Source of the DNA: Streptosporangium canum
GTDB taxonomy: Bacteria; Actinomycetota; Actinomycetes; Streptosporangiales; Streptosporangiaceae
DNA length: 64,000 nt
Assembly: GCF_900113865.1 (NCBI RefSeq)
Contig: NZ_FOQY01000017.1
Span: 64,393-128,392, forward strand
Reading direction: 5' to 3'
Under the pieces are notes generated by a model that had not been told where the DNA came from, searched no databases, and was given only the letters and a program-made list of their open reading frames with translations. Positions within the stretch are counted from its first letter, which is position 1. Every line of letters begins with the position of its first letter. This document shows, in pieces, positions 25,846-35,180 of the stretch. Position numbers and translations under genes: made by a program.

Positions 25846-26937
25846 TCAGCGCAGCGGATGCGCCGGCCAGTCCAGCAGCCGGGCGCCCAGCACCGCGGTC
25901 TCCAGCGTGAACCGCTGGGTGGGGTCGTCGGGCGAGAACCCGGTGAGGCGGCGGATCCGCTCCAGCCGGTAGGTCACCGCCCGGGTGCTGACACCGAGCC
26001 TGCGCGCGGCGGCGGTCTGGTTTCCCTGGGAGGCGAAGACGGCCTCCAGTGTGCCGAGCAGCGACTCCGGACCGCCCCTCGCATCCAGCAGCGGACTGAG
26101 CACGGTCGTCACCAGGTCCTCGATAGCCGCCCTGTCCCGCAGGAGCACCGGGAAGACCAGCAGGTCCGAGGCCTTGAGCACGGAGGCCCGCAGGCCCAGC
26201 CGGTCACCGAGCTCGATGGCGTTGGCGGCCTCCCGGTAGGAGGTGACCACCCCGCCCGGCCCCCGGTGCGGCCGTCCCAGCCCGACCCGCCAGCCGGGCG
26301 CGAACATCTGCCGCACGTGGTGGGTGAACTCCCCCGTCGCGACGGCGAGACTACCGGGGGCGACGCACACCAGCCCACCGCCGCGTACCGCGATCAGCAC
26401 GTTGTGCGAGCCGAACCGGGCGACCAGCGCCTCCTCGATCCGCCGGGTCGGCCCGTCGCCGTCCTTGACCGCCGTCACCCCGCCGGTCCCCGCGGCGCCG
26501 CCCGCCGGGCCGTCGCCCACCGGTCCCGCGGGGCGGGCGACCGCGACCACGTAGGTCTCGGCCAGCCGGAGGCCGAAGTGCTCGGCCCGCTCGGCGAGCC
26601 GGTCGGCCCGCCCCTGGAGCAGGTCGTCCACGAACTCCCGGCGCGCCGCCTCCTCCTGGCGCAGAGCCAGGCGCTGGGCGTTCTCGTAGCCCTCCATCAG
26701 GGCCGAGATCGTCCGTCTGAGGGCGGGGAGCGGGACCGGGACCACGGATTCGGCCATGAGCAGGGCGGTCTCGACGAGTGCGCGCAGCGGCACGCCCGAC
26801 TCGGCGGCCCGCACGCCCGCCGCCCGGTAGCCGTCCAGCGTGTCGCGGTCGGGCAGCCGCCCGGTCGCGGCGGCGGCCGTCAGAACACGGGGGTGCCCGC
26901 CGAGCAGGTCGGCGGGCACCCCCGGGACCTCGTCCAT
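25846..26937 (-). CDS. PucR/CdaR-family helix-turn-helix regulator
   Basis: A 363-residue regulator. Its C-terminus is the PucR HTH (LLGTLEAVFASQGNQTAAARRLGVSTRAVTYRLERIRRLTG, about 295-335), preceded by a GGDEF-like degenerate domain (RVGLGRPHRGPGGVVTSYREAANAIELG) and a helical N-terminal sensor part. The ATG at 26937 shares a base with the permease stop (TGATG), so it is translationally coupled to the ABC exporter genes and may respond to their substrate. Effector unknown. Confidence 0.87.
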   Translation of the reverse strand: MDEVPGVPADLLGGHPRVLTAAAATGRLPDRDTLDGYRAAGVRAAESGVPLRALVETALLMAESVVPVPLPALRRTISALMEGYENAQRLALRQEEAARREFVDDLLQGRADRLAERAEHFGLRLAETYVVAVARPAGPVGDGPAGGAAGTGGVTAVKDGDGPTRRIEEALVARFGSHNVLIAVRGGGLVCVAPGSLAVATGEFTHHVRQMFAPGWRVGLGRPHRGPGGVVTSYREAANAIELGDRLGLRASVLKASDLLVFPVLLRDRAAIEDLVTTVLSPLLDARGGPESLLGTLEAVFASQGNQTAAARRLGVSTRAVTYRLERIRRLTGFSPDDPTQRFTLETAVLGARLLDWPAHPLR

Positions 26938-27737
26938 CAGACTCCTACGTCGCGCCGATCGAAGGCGAGGATCGCGGTCACAAGCAGCACCACCGTCGCT
27001 CCCGCGAGGACCAGGTAATCACCGGTGGGGAAGCCCTGGTACAGCGGCCTGCCGTCGAGGTAGTAGTGGAACGGCGAGATCCACCTGAGCCAGGCGATCG
27101 CGTCCACGTTCCTGCCCATGCTCTCGACGACGTAGCCGCCCACCGCGACCACCCCCACCACGGCCATGGCGATCCCCCTGCGTCCCGTGGCGGCACCCAC
27201 GGCGAGGGCCAGCGTGCCGAAGAGCAGGCTGAGCAGGAGGATCCCGGTGTGCCCGGCGAGGATCCGGTCGAACGCCACGTTCATGTCGACGGCGGACGAC
27301 AGCACCCACACCGCGAGGAACGTCACCACCGCCAGCCCCAGCAGGCCGAGGGCGAGGGCGGCGAAACGCTCGAAGACCAGCCGCCTACGGTCGACCGGCA
27401 GCGTGACGGTCAGCTCCAGCGTGCCGGACTCCTCCGGCTGGGCGAGCGCCCGGTTGCCGAGGATCGCGGCGCAGACGACGAACAGCATCGGCCCGAACAG
27501 CTGGTAGACGAGGCTGTGCAGGTAGCCGATGCCGCTGGTGAAGTCCTCCAGGCCGCCCATCAGGTCGCGCATGGCCCCGGGGAACTTGGCCAGCGCGGCC
27601 CGGCCGTACAGCTCGGGGTCCTTGGTGATGCTGGGGTAGAACGACAGGTACAGCGCGAAGAACGCGGTGATGCCGACCGTCCAGCCGGCCAGTGACCTGC
27701 GGTAGTCCCGCAGGCTCTTAGACACCAGCACCGGCAT
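26937..27737 (-). CDS. ABC-2 type exporter permease
   Basis: A 266-residue membrane protein with six predicted helices: DYRRSLAGWTVGITAFFALYLSFYPS at the start, FGPMLFVVCAAIL, ALALGLLGLAVVTFLAVWVLSSAV, ILLLSLLFGTLALAVGAATGRR, AMAVVGVVAVGGYVVES and YLVLAGATVVLLVTAILAF at the end. GTLELTVTLPVDRRRL is characteristic of ABC-2 exporter subunits. The ATG at 27737 has a GAGGAGGGG ribosome site and lies inside the ATPase gene end (20-nt overlap). Confidence 0.86.
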   Translation of the reverse strand: MPVLVSKSLRDYRRSLAGWTVGITAFFALYLSFYPSITKDPELYGRAALAKFPGAMRDLMGGLEDFTSGIGYLHSLVYQLFGPMLFVVCAAILGNRALAQPEESGTLELTVTLPVDRRRLVFERFAALALGLLGLAVVTFLAVWVLSSAVDMNVAFDRILAGHTGILLLSLLFGTLALAVGAATGRRGIAMAVVGVVAVGGYVVESMGRNVDAIAWLRWISPFHYYLDGRPLYQGFPTGDYLVLAGATVVLLVTAILAFDRRDVGV

Positions 27738-28626
27738 GGTGTTCCCCCTCCTCGCTGTAGTAGGTGAGGAAGATCTCCTCAAGATCGGGCTCGGCGCAGA
27801 CCATGTGCACCATGGTGAACCGCGCCGCCGCCTTCACCAGCGCGTCGGGACGGCCGTCGATCGTACAGCGGACGCTCGCGCCCTCCACCCGCAGATCCCG
27901 CACGCCCGCGAGGCCCTCGAACGCCTCGCGGGGCACCGGCGCGTCGAAGTGGAACTCCACCAGCCGCACCGCCTTCTCCCGCAACGCGGCGATGTCCTCC
28001 ACCGTCACCAGCCGTCCGGCCCGGACGATCCCCACCCGGTCGGAGACGTTCTCCACCTCGGCCAGCACGTGCGAGGACATCAGCACGGTCCGTCCCGAGG
28101 CACGGACCTCCCGGACCATCGCCAGGAACTCCTGCTGCACCAGCGGGTCCAGGCCACTGGTCGGCTCGTCCAGGATCAGGAACTCTGGTTCGTGCATGAA
28201 TGCCTGGATCAATCCCACCTTCTGCTTGTTGCCCTTGGAGAGCCTGCCCATGGGCGCCGACAGGTCGGCCTCCAGCCGCTCGGCCAGGGCGCCGATCCGT
28301 TCCCTGGACACGCCGCCGCGCACGCCCCCCAGGAAGGCCAGGTAGTCCCTCGCCCTCTCCCTGCCCTCCAGGGCCAGCTCTCCGGGCAGGTAGCCGATCC
28401 GGCCGCGCACCCTCGCGTCGCGGGGGTCCGTGCCGAGTACGGTCACCCGGCCTCTGGTGGGCCGGATCACGTCGAGGATCAACCGGATCGTGGTCGTCTT
28501 TCCCGCACCGTTCGGGCCGAGATACCCGAACACCTCGCCAGGACGGATCTCAAGGTCGAGATCCTCAAGGCCCCGGCGGTCGCCGTAGAACTTGGTGAGT
28601 CCCTCGGTCCGCACTACCGCTGTCAT
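27718..28626 (-). CDS. ABC-2 exporter ATP-binding protein
   Basis: A 302-residue ATPase with Walker A GPNGAGKTTT, signature LSKGNKQKVGLIQAF, Walker B FLILDEPTSGLD and H-loop SSHVLAEVE. The variant signature LSKGNKQK is common in CcmA/BcrA-type exporters for antibiotics and lipids. First gene of the operon ATPase-permease-PucR. The 208-nt region upstream, shared with the divergent patatin gene, is Gly/Pro-codon-rich repeat DNA (GCCGGAGCCCCC) with no clear regulatory palindrome. Confidence 0.9.
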   Translation of the reverse strand: MTAVVRTEGLTKFYGDRRGLEDLDLEIRPGEVFGYLGPNGAGKTTTIRLILDVIRPTRGRVTVLGTDPRDARVRGRIGYLPGELALEGRERARDYLAFLGGVRGGVSRERIGALAERLEADLSAPMGRLSKGNKQKVGLIQAFMHEPEFLILDEPTSGLDPLVQQEFLAMVREVRASGRTVLMSSHVLAEVENVSDRVGIVRAGRLVTVEDIAALREKAVRLVEFHFDAPVPREAFEGLAGVRDLRVEGASVRCTIDGRPDALVKAAARFTMVHMVCAEPDLEEIFLTYYSEEGEHHAGAGV

Positions 28627-28834
28627 GCCCCTGATGGTGACGGTCCGGCCCGGCCCCCGGCCATGACCGGACTCCGACAGTTGGCCCCTCGTTCGTTGCC
28701 CGGATCCGGACCCCTCCTCCGCGGCCGCCGCCGGATCCGGAGCCCCCGCCGGAGCCCCCGCCGGAGTCCCCGGCGGCTCCGAAGCCCGGCGCCGGCCCGC
28801 CGCGAGGCCGTGAACGCCGGTCTATCGTGAAGCT

Positions 28835-29668
28835 ATGAATGTGGACACGGCCTTCGTGCTCGGGGGCGGAGGCGTGCTCGGCGCCCATGAGGTGGGCATG
28901 CTGCGGGCGCTGGACGAGGCGGGCGTCAAGCCGGACGTGATCATCGGCACGTCCGTGGGCGCGCTGAACGGCGTCATGCTGGCGGCCTCCCCCGGCGACG
29001 CGGTCGCCGGCCTGACCGGGCTGTGGCAGTCCGACGTGGTCCGCACGGCCTTCGCCGGGTCCTGGATGACGCGGATCTCCACCCTCGCCAGGACCGGCAC
29101 CCACCTGCACTCCTCCGGCCCGCTGCGCCACCTGCTGGCCGAGATGCTCCCGGTCTCCCGGATCGAGGACCTCGCGGTGCCGTTCCAGTGCGTGGCCGCC
29201 TCCGTCGAACACGCCTCCGCCCACTGGTTCACCGAAGGTCCTGTGGTCGACGCGGTGATCGCCTCCTGCGCCGTCCCCGGCCTGCTGCCTCCCGTCCGCA
29301 TCGGCGACGGCCACTTCCTCGACGGCGGCCTGGTTCACAGCATCCCCGTCGGCCGTGCGGTCGCCCTCGGCGCCCGCCGCGTGTACGTCCTGCACGTCGG
29401 CCGGATCGAACGGCCCCTGGTCGCCCCGCGCCGCCCGTGGGAGGTCGGCCTGGTCGCCTTCGAGATCGCCCGCCGTCACCGCTTCGCCGAGGAGATGGCC
29501 GCCCTCCCCGACGGCATCGAGGTCCATGTCATGCCCGCCGGCGGCGACGCCCGCCCCGGAGTGGATCTGTCCCAGCTGCGTTACCGGGATTCGTCACGTA
29601 TATCTGGGTACATCGAACGCGCCTACCGGGCCTCGTCCCGATACCTGGCTCAGCACTCGCCCACCTGA
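28835..29668 (+). CDS. Patatin-like phospholipase
   Basis: A 277-residue alpha/beta hydrolase-like lipase of the patatin family with a Ser-Asp dyad: oxyanion loop GGGGVLGAHEVG, nucleophile in GTSVGALNG (about 48) and the catalytic Asp in FLDGGLV (about 167). It is cytosolic or peripherally membrane-bound (no signal peptide) and probably hydrolyses acyl ester bonds of phospholipids. The next gene, an acyltransferase 39 nt downstream, suggests a small phospholipid remodelling unit. Confidence 0.9.
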   Translation: MNVDTAFVLGGGGVLGAHEVGMLRALDEAGVKPDVIIGTSVGALNGVMLAASPGDAVAGLTGLWQSDVVRTAFAGSWMTRISTLARTGTHLHSSGPLRHLLAEMLPVSRIEDLAVPFQCVAASVEHASAHWFTEGPVVDAVIASCAVPGLLPPVRIGDGHFLDGGLVHSIPVGRAVALGARRVYVLHVGRIERPLVAPRRPWEVGLVAFEIARRHRFAEEMAALPDGIEVHVMPAGGDARPGVDLSQLRYRDSSRISGYIERAYRASSRYLAQHSPT

Positions 29669-29707
29669 GCCAGGCCGTGCAGGGCCCCTTCCAGGCAGGA
29701 GACCGCC

Positions 29708-30739
29708 GTGCTCCCTCCCCGCTTCCTCCGCCGCCTGATCCTCGCGCCCCTCCTCATCGTGCTCACCGTGGTCGCGGTGGTCACGCTTCCGATCTGGCTG
29801 CTGGTGGTGGCGGCGGCCTCCCTGCGCCTGCCGCCCCCGCAGCGGCGCGGCACCCGGCTGGTCTGGTTCGCGGTGGCGTGGCTGACCCTGGAGTCGATGG
29901 CGCTGGTCGCCTGCCTGGGACTCTGGGTGGCCGGCGGGTTCGGCGGGCGGCTCCACCGCGACGAGCACCAGGAGCGGCACTACGCCCTGATCCGGTGGTT
30001 CCTGTCGCGGGTGTACGGCGCCGCCGTACGGATCTTCCGCCTGAGCGTCGAGGTCGACGAGCCGCCGCAGACCCCCGGCGAGCTCTCCCGCCGCCTGACC
30101 CGCCCGGTCATCGTCCTGTCCCGCCACGCGGGCCCCGGCGACTCGTTCCTCCTCATCCACCACCTTCTCACCCTGTACGGCAGGCGCCCGAGGATCGTGA
30201 TGAAGGCGGCCCTCCAGTTCGACCCGTCCCTGGACGTGGTGATCAACCGTCTCCCCAACGCCTTCGTCCCCCGCAAGGTCGCCGAGAGCGGCGTCCTCAC
30301 CGAGATCCGCCGCCTGGCCGCCGGCATGGACGCCGACGACGCCCTCGTGATCTTCCCCGAGGGCGGCAACTTCACCCCCAGACGCCGCTGGCGCGCCATA
30401 CTCCGGCTGGAGGAGAAAGGCCTGGCGGAAGAGGCCTCCCGCGCTCGCCGCCTGGAGCACCTCCTCGCCCCCCGCCCCAACGGGGCCATAGCCGCCATCG
30501 AGGCCTGCCCCACCGCTGACGTGATCTTCGTCGCCCACACCGGTCTCGACGATCTGATCACCCTCGGCGACCTCTGGCGCAGGCTTCCCGTCCGCGCCGA
30601 GATCAAGGCCCGGTGGTGGCGGGTACGGTCCGCCGACGTCCCGCGTGACCGCGAGAGCCAGATCCGCTGGCTCTTCGACCACTGGGAGAAGATCGACGCC
30701 TGGATCGCCGAGAACCGCCCCGCTCCCGCCGGAACCTGA
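29708..30739 (+). CDS. Membrane lysophospholipid/glycerophosphate acyltransferase-like protein
   Basis: A 343-residue protein with two N-terminal hydrophobic segments (LAPLLIVLTVVAVVTLPIWLLVVA and ESMALVACLGLWVAGG). It carries LPLAT motifs: SRHAGPGDSF supplies the H-x4-D pair in motif I, and IFPEGGNF is motif III. The PlsC-type reaction transfers an acyl chain to a lysophospholipid or glycerol phosphate at the inner membrane. GTG at 29708 was chosen because it precedes the first hydrophobic segment. It probably forms an operon with the patatin gene. Confidence 0.82.
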   Translation: MLPPRFLRRLILAPLLIVLTVVAVVTLPIWLLVVAAASLRLPPPQRRGTRLVWFAVAWLTLESMALVACLGLWVAGGFGGRLHRDEHQERHYALIRWFLSRVYGAAVRIFRLSVEVDEPPQTPGELSRRLTRPVIVLSRHAGPGDSFLLIHHLLTLYGRRPRIVMKAALQFDPSLDVVINRLPNAFVPRKVAESGVLTEIRRLAAGMDADDALVIFPEGGNFTPRRRWRAILRLEEKGLAEEASRARRLEHLLAPRPNGAIAAIEACPTADVIFVAHTGLDDLITLGDLWRRLPVRAEIKARWWRVRSADVPRDRESQIRWLFDHWEKIDAWIAENRPAPAGT

Positions 30740-30842
30740 CCACAGGCGCCGAATCCTCACCGCCGGGTGGAGCAGGCCGGTGTCCCGCGCGGTCGAGCAG
30801 CCTCTCCCGCCAGGAGGCCGCCGTGACCTTCCACCAGTCCTG

Positions 30843-31046
30843 CTACCAGTCCTGGGAGAGTCCGGACATGCGGCGGAGGTATTCGTCCTCGTCGATCTCA
30901 CCGGCCGCGTAGCGGCGTTTCAGGATCTCGCGAGGTTCCTCCAGGACGGGCTTGCGCGCCCTGGACGCGCGGAACATCAGCGCGGCGCCGAGGACCACCG
31001 CGGCGATCACGGCCATGACGAAGAGGATCAACACCACCCGGGTCAT
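30843..31046 (-). CDS. Small SHOCT-domain membrane protein
   Basis: A 67-residue protein: one N-terminal transmembrane helix ([22 protein letters not shown]) followed by a SHOCT motif, [29 protein letters not shown] tails are short oligomerisation elements in many small actinobacterial membrane proteins. The ATG overlaps the cobQ stop as ATGA, so it is the last gene of the cobD-cobQ operon although a role in cobalamin synthesis is not evident. Confidence 0.88.
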   Translation of the reverse strand: MTRVVLILFVMAVIAAVVLGAALMFRASRARKPVLEEPREILKRRYAAGEIDEDEYLRRMSGLSQDW

Positions 31047-32587
31047 CTCTCACCTCCCATGCTTCTATTGTGCGAGAAATCCGGTGTGTCGCGCGGAGTC
31101 CCACCGGGAGGCAGGAGGGGCAGGCCCCGCGGCGAGCCGTCTTCCAGAAGCCGCAGCAGGGCCGCGGTGTCCACATGATGTTCGATCAGGTCGCCGAGGG
31201 CGTCCAGCCGCTCCTCACGCAACGCGGCGAAGGAGACGTCCGGGGCGGGGGTGAAGTCACGGCCGGAGACGGCCGCCACGTCGGCGAGGAAGGCCCGGCG
31301 GAAGTCGTCGTTCTCCAGGGCTCCGTGCCAGGTGGTACCCCAGACCGAGCCGGCCCGGCAGCCGTCCAGGAAGGGGTCGCCGCCCTCCGCCGTCACGACG
31401 CCGTGATGGATCTCGTAGGCCGCGACGCGGCAGCCGTACGCTTCACCGACCGGGCGGCCCAGCGTCTTCTCGGCGGCGAACTCCACCGTCGCGGGCAGCA
31501 GCCCGAGCCCCTCGACCCTGCCTGCTCCGGACTCGACGCCGTCGTGGATGGTCCGGGCGAGCATCTGGTAGCCGCCGCAGATGCCCAGCACGACCCGGCC
31601 GCGCAGGGCGTCGGCCAGACCGGTGGCGCGCAGCCAGGCCAGGTCGGAGACCGTAGCGCGGGATCCCGGCAGCACCACCAGGTCGGCGTCGTCCAGCTCG
31701 GCCGGGGAGGTCACGAAGCGGACCACCACACCGGGCTCGGAGACCAGGGCGTCGACGTCGGTGAAGTTGGAGATGCGCGGCAGCCTGACCACCGCGACCC
31801 GCAGGGTCTGCCTGCCGTACGGCGTGCGCGCGCCGATCGCCGGCCGGTTGTCCAGGGCGAGGGAGTCCTCGACGTCCAGCCACAGGCCGTCCAGCCAGGG
31901 CAGCACGCCGTATACCTCGCGGCCGGTCAGACCCCTGATCATGTCGAGGCCGGGTTCGAGGAGCTCGCGCGCCCCCCGGAACTTGTTGATCACGAAACCG
32001 GCGATCAGCGCCTGATCGGCCGGTTCCAGCAGGGCTACCGTCCCGTACAGCGAGGCGAAGACCCCGCCCCGGTCGATGTCACCGACCACGATGACCGGCA
32101 GGTTCGCGGCACGGGCCAGACCCATGTTGGCGATGTCGCCCCTGCGCAGGTTGATCTCCGCCGGGCTGCCCGCGCCCTCGCAGACCACCACGTCGTAGGT
32201 GTCGCGCAGCCGCTCCAGCGCGTCCACGGCGACCTGGCGGAGCCGGTCCTTGACATCCCAGTACTCCATCGCGTCGACCTCGGCCAGCGGCCTGCCCATG
32301 ACCACGACCTGGCTGCGCCGGTCGCTGCCCGGCTTGAGCAGGATCGGGTTCATGTCCGCGCTGGGCTCCAGGCCGCACGCGGCGGCCTGCATCGCCTGGG
32401 CCCTGCCGATCTCGGCGCCGTCGGCGGTGACGAAGGAGTTGAGCGACATGTTCTGCGCCTTGTACGGCGCGACCTTCACGCCCTGCCGGGCCAGCCAGCG
32501 GCAGATCCCGGCGGTGACGACGCTCTTACCGGCGTCGGAGGTGGTGCCGGCGACCAGCAGGGAGCCCCTCACCCGCCCACCGGCCAC
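31043..32587 (-). CDS. cobQ: Cobyric acid synthase (adenosylcobyrinate a,c-diamide amidotransferase)
   Basis: A 514-residue glutamine amidotransferase that amidates four side chains of adenosylcobyrinic acid a,c-diamide. The N-terminal dethiobiotin-synthetase-like ATPase domain begins [20 protein letters not shown] and contains [14 protein letters not shown]; the C-terminal class I glutaminase has its nucleophile Cys in [10 protein letters not shown] and a triad His in YEIHHG-like sequence. Start is the GTG at 32587. The Pro-rich last 35 residues ([16 protein letters not shown]) go beyond the family core. It is downstream of cobD, in the second cobalamin cluster of the window. Confidence 0.95.
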   Translation of the reverse strand: MAGGRVRGSLLVAGTTSDAGKSVVTAGICRWLARQGVKVAPYKAQNMSLNSFVTADGAEIGRAQAMQAAACGLEPSADMNPILLKPGSDRRSQVVVMGRPLAEVDAMEYWDVKDRLRQVAVDALERLRDTYDVVVCEGAGSPAEINLRRGDIANMGLARAANLPVIVVGDIDRGGVFASLYGTVALLEPADQALIAGFVINKFRGARELLEPGLDMIRGLTGREVYGVLPWLDGLWLDVEDSLALDNRPAIGARTPYGRQTLRVAVVRLPRISNFTDVDALVSEPGVVVRFVTSPAELDDADLVVLPGSRATVSDLAWLRATGLADALRGRVVLGICGGYQMLARTIHDGVESGAGRVEGLGLLPATVEFAAEKTLGRPVGEAYGCRVAAYEIHHGVVTAEGGDPFLDGCRAGSVWGTTWHGALENDDFRRAFLADVAAVSGRDFTPAPDVSFAALREERLDALGDLIEHHVDTAALLRLLEDGSPRGLPLLPPGGTPRDTPDFSHNRSMGGER

Positions 32588-32691
32588 GGCGCGGCGGACG
32601 GCCCGGCGGACGCGGTTCCGGAAAGGACAGGGTCAGGGCCGTCAGGACCGACCAGGACCACGGGCAGCTCCTCGAATGGATCGACAGTCAT
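32569..32691 (-). CDS. Possible 40-residue ORF before cobQ
   Basis: An ATG at 32691 opens a 40-residue frame (starts [20 protein letters not shown], ends Pro/Ala-rich) whose TGA lies 18 nt inside cobQ. The overlap with cobQ suggests coupling, but there is no recognised family and the codon pattern is only suggestive. It may be a leader peptide or chance. Confidence 0.25.
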   Translation of the reverse strand: MTVDPFEELPVVLVGPDGPDPVLSGTASAGPSAAPWPVGG

Positions 32692-32841
32692 GGTGCCCAG
32701 CATGACGCGCGCCATGCCGCGACGCCCAATCAGGTCAGGCGATCATCCGGCCGGACCCCGCACCACCCATCTGAGCCCCGCACCGCTCGCACGGCCCGCA
32801 AGCGGCGGCGCCATGCCGGGCCGCCCGATCAGGTCAGGCGG

Positions 32842-33906
32842 CTACCGGCGCGGGCCCCGCAGCGCCGCGAGGACGGCGAGGCCGGCGGCGGCGAGACCCA
32901 CCGCCCGCGCCAGCCGTACGGACCTGCGGATGTCCTTGACCGACGGCTTGGGCCCGTCGCCCATCTCGGGCCGGTGCTCGACGCGGTCGCCGTAGACGTT
33001 GATGCCGCCGAGCGTGACGTCCAGCGCCCCGGCGAAGGCGGCCTCGCACCGGCCCGCGTTGGGACTCGGATGGCGATGGCCGTCCTTACGCAGCACGGCC
33101 GCCGCACGGCGGACCGAGCCGCCGGCCAGCGGGGCGCCGAGGGCGGTGAGCACTCCGGTGATGCGGGCGGGGACGAAGTTGGCCAGATCGTCGAGCCGGG
33201 CCGAGGCCCAGCCGAAACGTTCGTAGCGGGAACTGCGGTGGCCGACCATCGCGTCCAGCGTGTTGATCGCCCGATAGGCCAGCAGCCCGGGGACTCCGGC
33301 CACCGCGCCCCAGAACAGCGGCGCCACCACGGCGTCGGAGGTGTTCTCCGCGATCGACTCGACGGTGGCTCTGGCCAGCCCGGACGTCTGGAGCAGCGAC
33401 GGATCACGCCCGCACAGGTGGGACAGCCTCCTGCGCGCCCCGGTGAGGTCGTCGGCCTCCAGGAGCTCCGCCATGGCCACGCCCTCACGTCCGAGCGTCG
33501 TGCCGCCCAGCACCGACCAGGTCGCCACGGCGCTCAGCGCACCCCGCGCCACCGGGTTCTCCACGCGGGTCACGGCGAGCCCGAGCAGCGCCGCAGGACC
33601 GACGCACAGAACGGTGTAGAGGACCCCGTCGGGCCGGGCGTCACCGTACACCCGCCTCTCCAGCGCCGCGGCGGCCCGCCCGAACAGCGCCACCGGATGC
33701 CCGCGCCGGGGGTCGGCGAGCACGGCGTCGAGCGCGATCCCGGCGAGCATCCCCAGCGCCTCGGCCCGCCTGGACGCCGCCCGGTCCCGCCCGGACACCG
33801 CTCGATCACGCTGAAGGGCAGGCCGGTGCCGCTGGAGCGTGGAGTGGTCCCGCCCGAAGGCGGGGCGGTTCCGCTTGAACGCGGAGCGGTCAGATGAGAT
33901 GGGCAT
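32842..33906 (-). CDS. cobD: Adenosylcobinamide-phosphate synthase (CobD/CbiB)
   Basis: Membrane enzyme that attaches the aminopropanol arm during cobalamin synthesis. Family features are MLAGIALDAVLADPRRGHPVALFGR, VESIAENTSDAVVAPLFWGAVAGVPG, AYRAINTLDAMVGHR, SPNAGRCEAAFAGAL and GINVYGDRVEHRPEMGDG, with hydrophobic helices between. The reading frame begins at 33906 (ATG overlapping the preceding gene by 17 nt), which adds an Arg-rich repeat tail of about 50 residues (DRSAFKRNRPAFGRDHSTLQ and copies). The core family start is the ATG at 33750, so the true start may be there. The 254-nt gap to cobQ holds a duplicated segment. Confidence 0.88.
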   Translation of the reverse strand: MPISSDRSAFKRNRPAFGRDHSTLQRHRPALQRDRAVSGRDRAASRRAEALGMLAGIALDAVLADPRRGHPVALFGRAAAALERRVYGDARPDGVLYTVLCVGPAALLGLAVTRVENPVARGALSAVATWSVLGGTTLGREGVAMAELLEADDLTGARRRLSHLCGRDPSLLQTSGLARATVESIAENTSDAVVAPLFWGAVAGVPGLLAYRAINTLDAMVGHRSSRYERFGWASARLDDLANFVPARITGVLTALGAPLAGGSVRRAAAVLRKDGHRHPSPNAGRCEAAFAGALDVTLGGINVYGDRVEHRPEMGDGPKPSVKDIRRSVRLARAVGLAAAGLAVLAALRGPRR

Positions 33907-34690
33907 GGAGTTCGTCCTGGTTGGTCTCAAGCCAGGCGCAGGCCCGGCGGATACGTGCCCCGGCGCCCCCCGCCCACATGCGGGCCCAACCGCCGCCCGT
34001 GGTGGCGGCCCTGGTGCGCATGACGTGGTAGGAGCGGTCGAAGCGGAGCCTGGCGAGGTCGAGGAGGCGACGGCGCTCACGCGGCGCCAGGCCGTACGCG
34101 TCGCAGAACAGGCGCAGTCGCGGGCCGACCTCCAGCGAGCGCTGGAGCGGGTCCAGATCGAGGGGGTCGGCGATCGGCGCCCAGTGCCGCAGGGTGGTCA
34201 CCACGTCGAACAGCCGGGTCGTGGGCCGGGCCAGGTCGAAGTCGATCAGCGCGGCGGGGAGCCCGTCACGGAAGATCACGTTGTCGAGGTTGACGTCGCA
34301 GTGGCCGATCACCTCGGGGACCGCGTCGTCGTTGGAGCCGGCCTCCCAGACGGCCTGCGGCGGCGGGACGAAACTCGCCGAGGCGTCATGGAAGCGCCGC
34401 AGCAGCTTCGCCAGGGCGGCCAGCGACTCATCGGTGGTCGCGTAGTCGGCCAGCGGCCTGGCCGCCGAGTCGCCGTCGACATAGGTCAGGATCTCCCGGC
34501 CCTGCGCGTCAAGGCCGACCACCCTGGGCGCGCCGTCGAACCCGGCCTTCTCCAGATGCCGCAGCAGCGCGTGCACGGAGCGGGTGGAAGGGCGGACGGG
34601 CCTGCGGACGGTGTCACCGACCCGCACCACCCCGTCGGTCACGTCACCGCCCAGCAGGGGGATCTCCTCTTGGACCGTGACGGCGAACAT
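33890..34690 (-). CDS. Aminoglycoside-phosphotransferase-fold kinase
   Basis: A 266-residue kinase of the APH/choline kinase fold. HCDVNLDNVIF is the Brenner-type catalytic loop (about 147) and ALIDFDLARP the metal-binding DFD motif. Relatives phosphorylate small molecules; this subgroup is usually unassigned. I start at 34690 (ATG before VTVQEEIPLLGGDV) because the extension to 35053 is repeat DNA. It is first in the minus-strand run APH-cobD-cobQ-SHOCT. The location next to cobD could hint at a role with threonine or aminopropanol phosphate, but this is speculation. Confidence 0.8.
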   Translation of the reverse strand: MFAVTVQEEIPLLGGDVTDGVVRVGDTVRRPVRPSTRSVHALLRHLEKAGFDGAPRVVGLDAQGREILTYVDGDSAARPLADYATTDESLAALAKLLRRFHDASASFVPPPQAVWEAGSNDDAVPEVIGHCDVNLDNVIFRDGLPAALIDFDLARPTTRLFDVVTTLRHWAPIADPLDLDPLQRSLEVGPRLRLFCDAYGLAPRERRRLLDLARLRFDRSYHVMRTRAATTGGGWARMWAGGAGARIRRACAWLETNQDELHAHLI

Positions 34691-35106
34691 GACATACGAG
34701 CCTAGACCGGTCCGCCTGACGGGAGGACCTGTTTTCGGATGTTCCGGCCCGCATCCCGGCCCCCTCCGACACATCCGTAAAACCCGCCCACGCCGGATGT
34801 CACAGCGATTTTCCGGAGACTTCCCCGGGGGACCCCCAGGACTCCGCCGGGGCTTCCCCAGGACTCCGCCGGGATCTCCGCGGGGCCGCTTCCAGCTCCC
34901 TTCCAGGCCTTTTCCATGCCTCTTCCAGGATGACCACCGCCTGACCACCCCGGCCGGCAGGGCGGACGCGATGCCATCCGGCCCACGGCAGACGCCCCGG
35001 CCCCCTGTCCACGGGACCGGCCACCGGCCCTCGTAGAGTGATCCTCGCGACACGAACGCGGATCCGATACATGGACACTCCCCGGATCATGCACAATTAG
35101 GCGGGA
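34691..35106. other. Gene-free spacer upstream of tRNA-Arg
   Basis: No convincing coding frame. It contains an inverted repeat ACATCCG/CGGATGT at 34771-34800, two copies of CCCAGGACTCCGCCGGG near 34835-34875 within a Pro-codon-like C/G-rich tract, and the presumed promoter of the tRNA just before 35107. I looked for a cobalamin riboswitch here and found none. Confidence 0.5.
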
Positions 35107-35180
35107 GCGCCCTTAGCTCAGCTGGATAGAGCATCGGACTTCTAATCCGACGGTCGCAGGTTCGAATCCTGCAGGGCGCG
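35107..35180 (+). tRNA. tRNA-Arg (anticodon TCT)
   Basis: Complete cloverleaf: acceptor GCGCCCT pairs with AGGGCGC, D-arm GCTCAGCTGGATAGAGC, anticodon stem TCGGA/TCCGA with loop CTTCTAA (anticodon TCT, reads AGA/AGG), and T-arm GCAGGTTCGAATCCTGC. Discriminator is G and no CCA is encoded. No terminator hairpin follows directly. A degenerate copy of its 3' half followed by a terminator is found at 38008-38088, so this tRNA probably served as an integration site. Confidence 0.95.
35140..35180 (+). repeat. attL-like 3' half of tRNA-Arg
   Basis: The 41 bases from the anticodon loop to the end of the tRNA recur, with few mismatches, at 38008-38048 in the same orientation. This is the arrangement left by an integrative element that uses a tRNA 3' end as attachment site. 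Confidence 0.6.
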
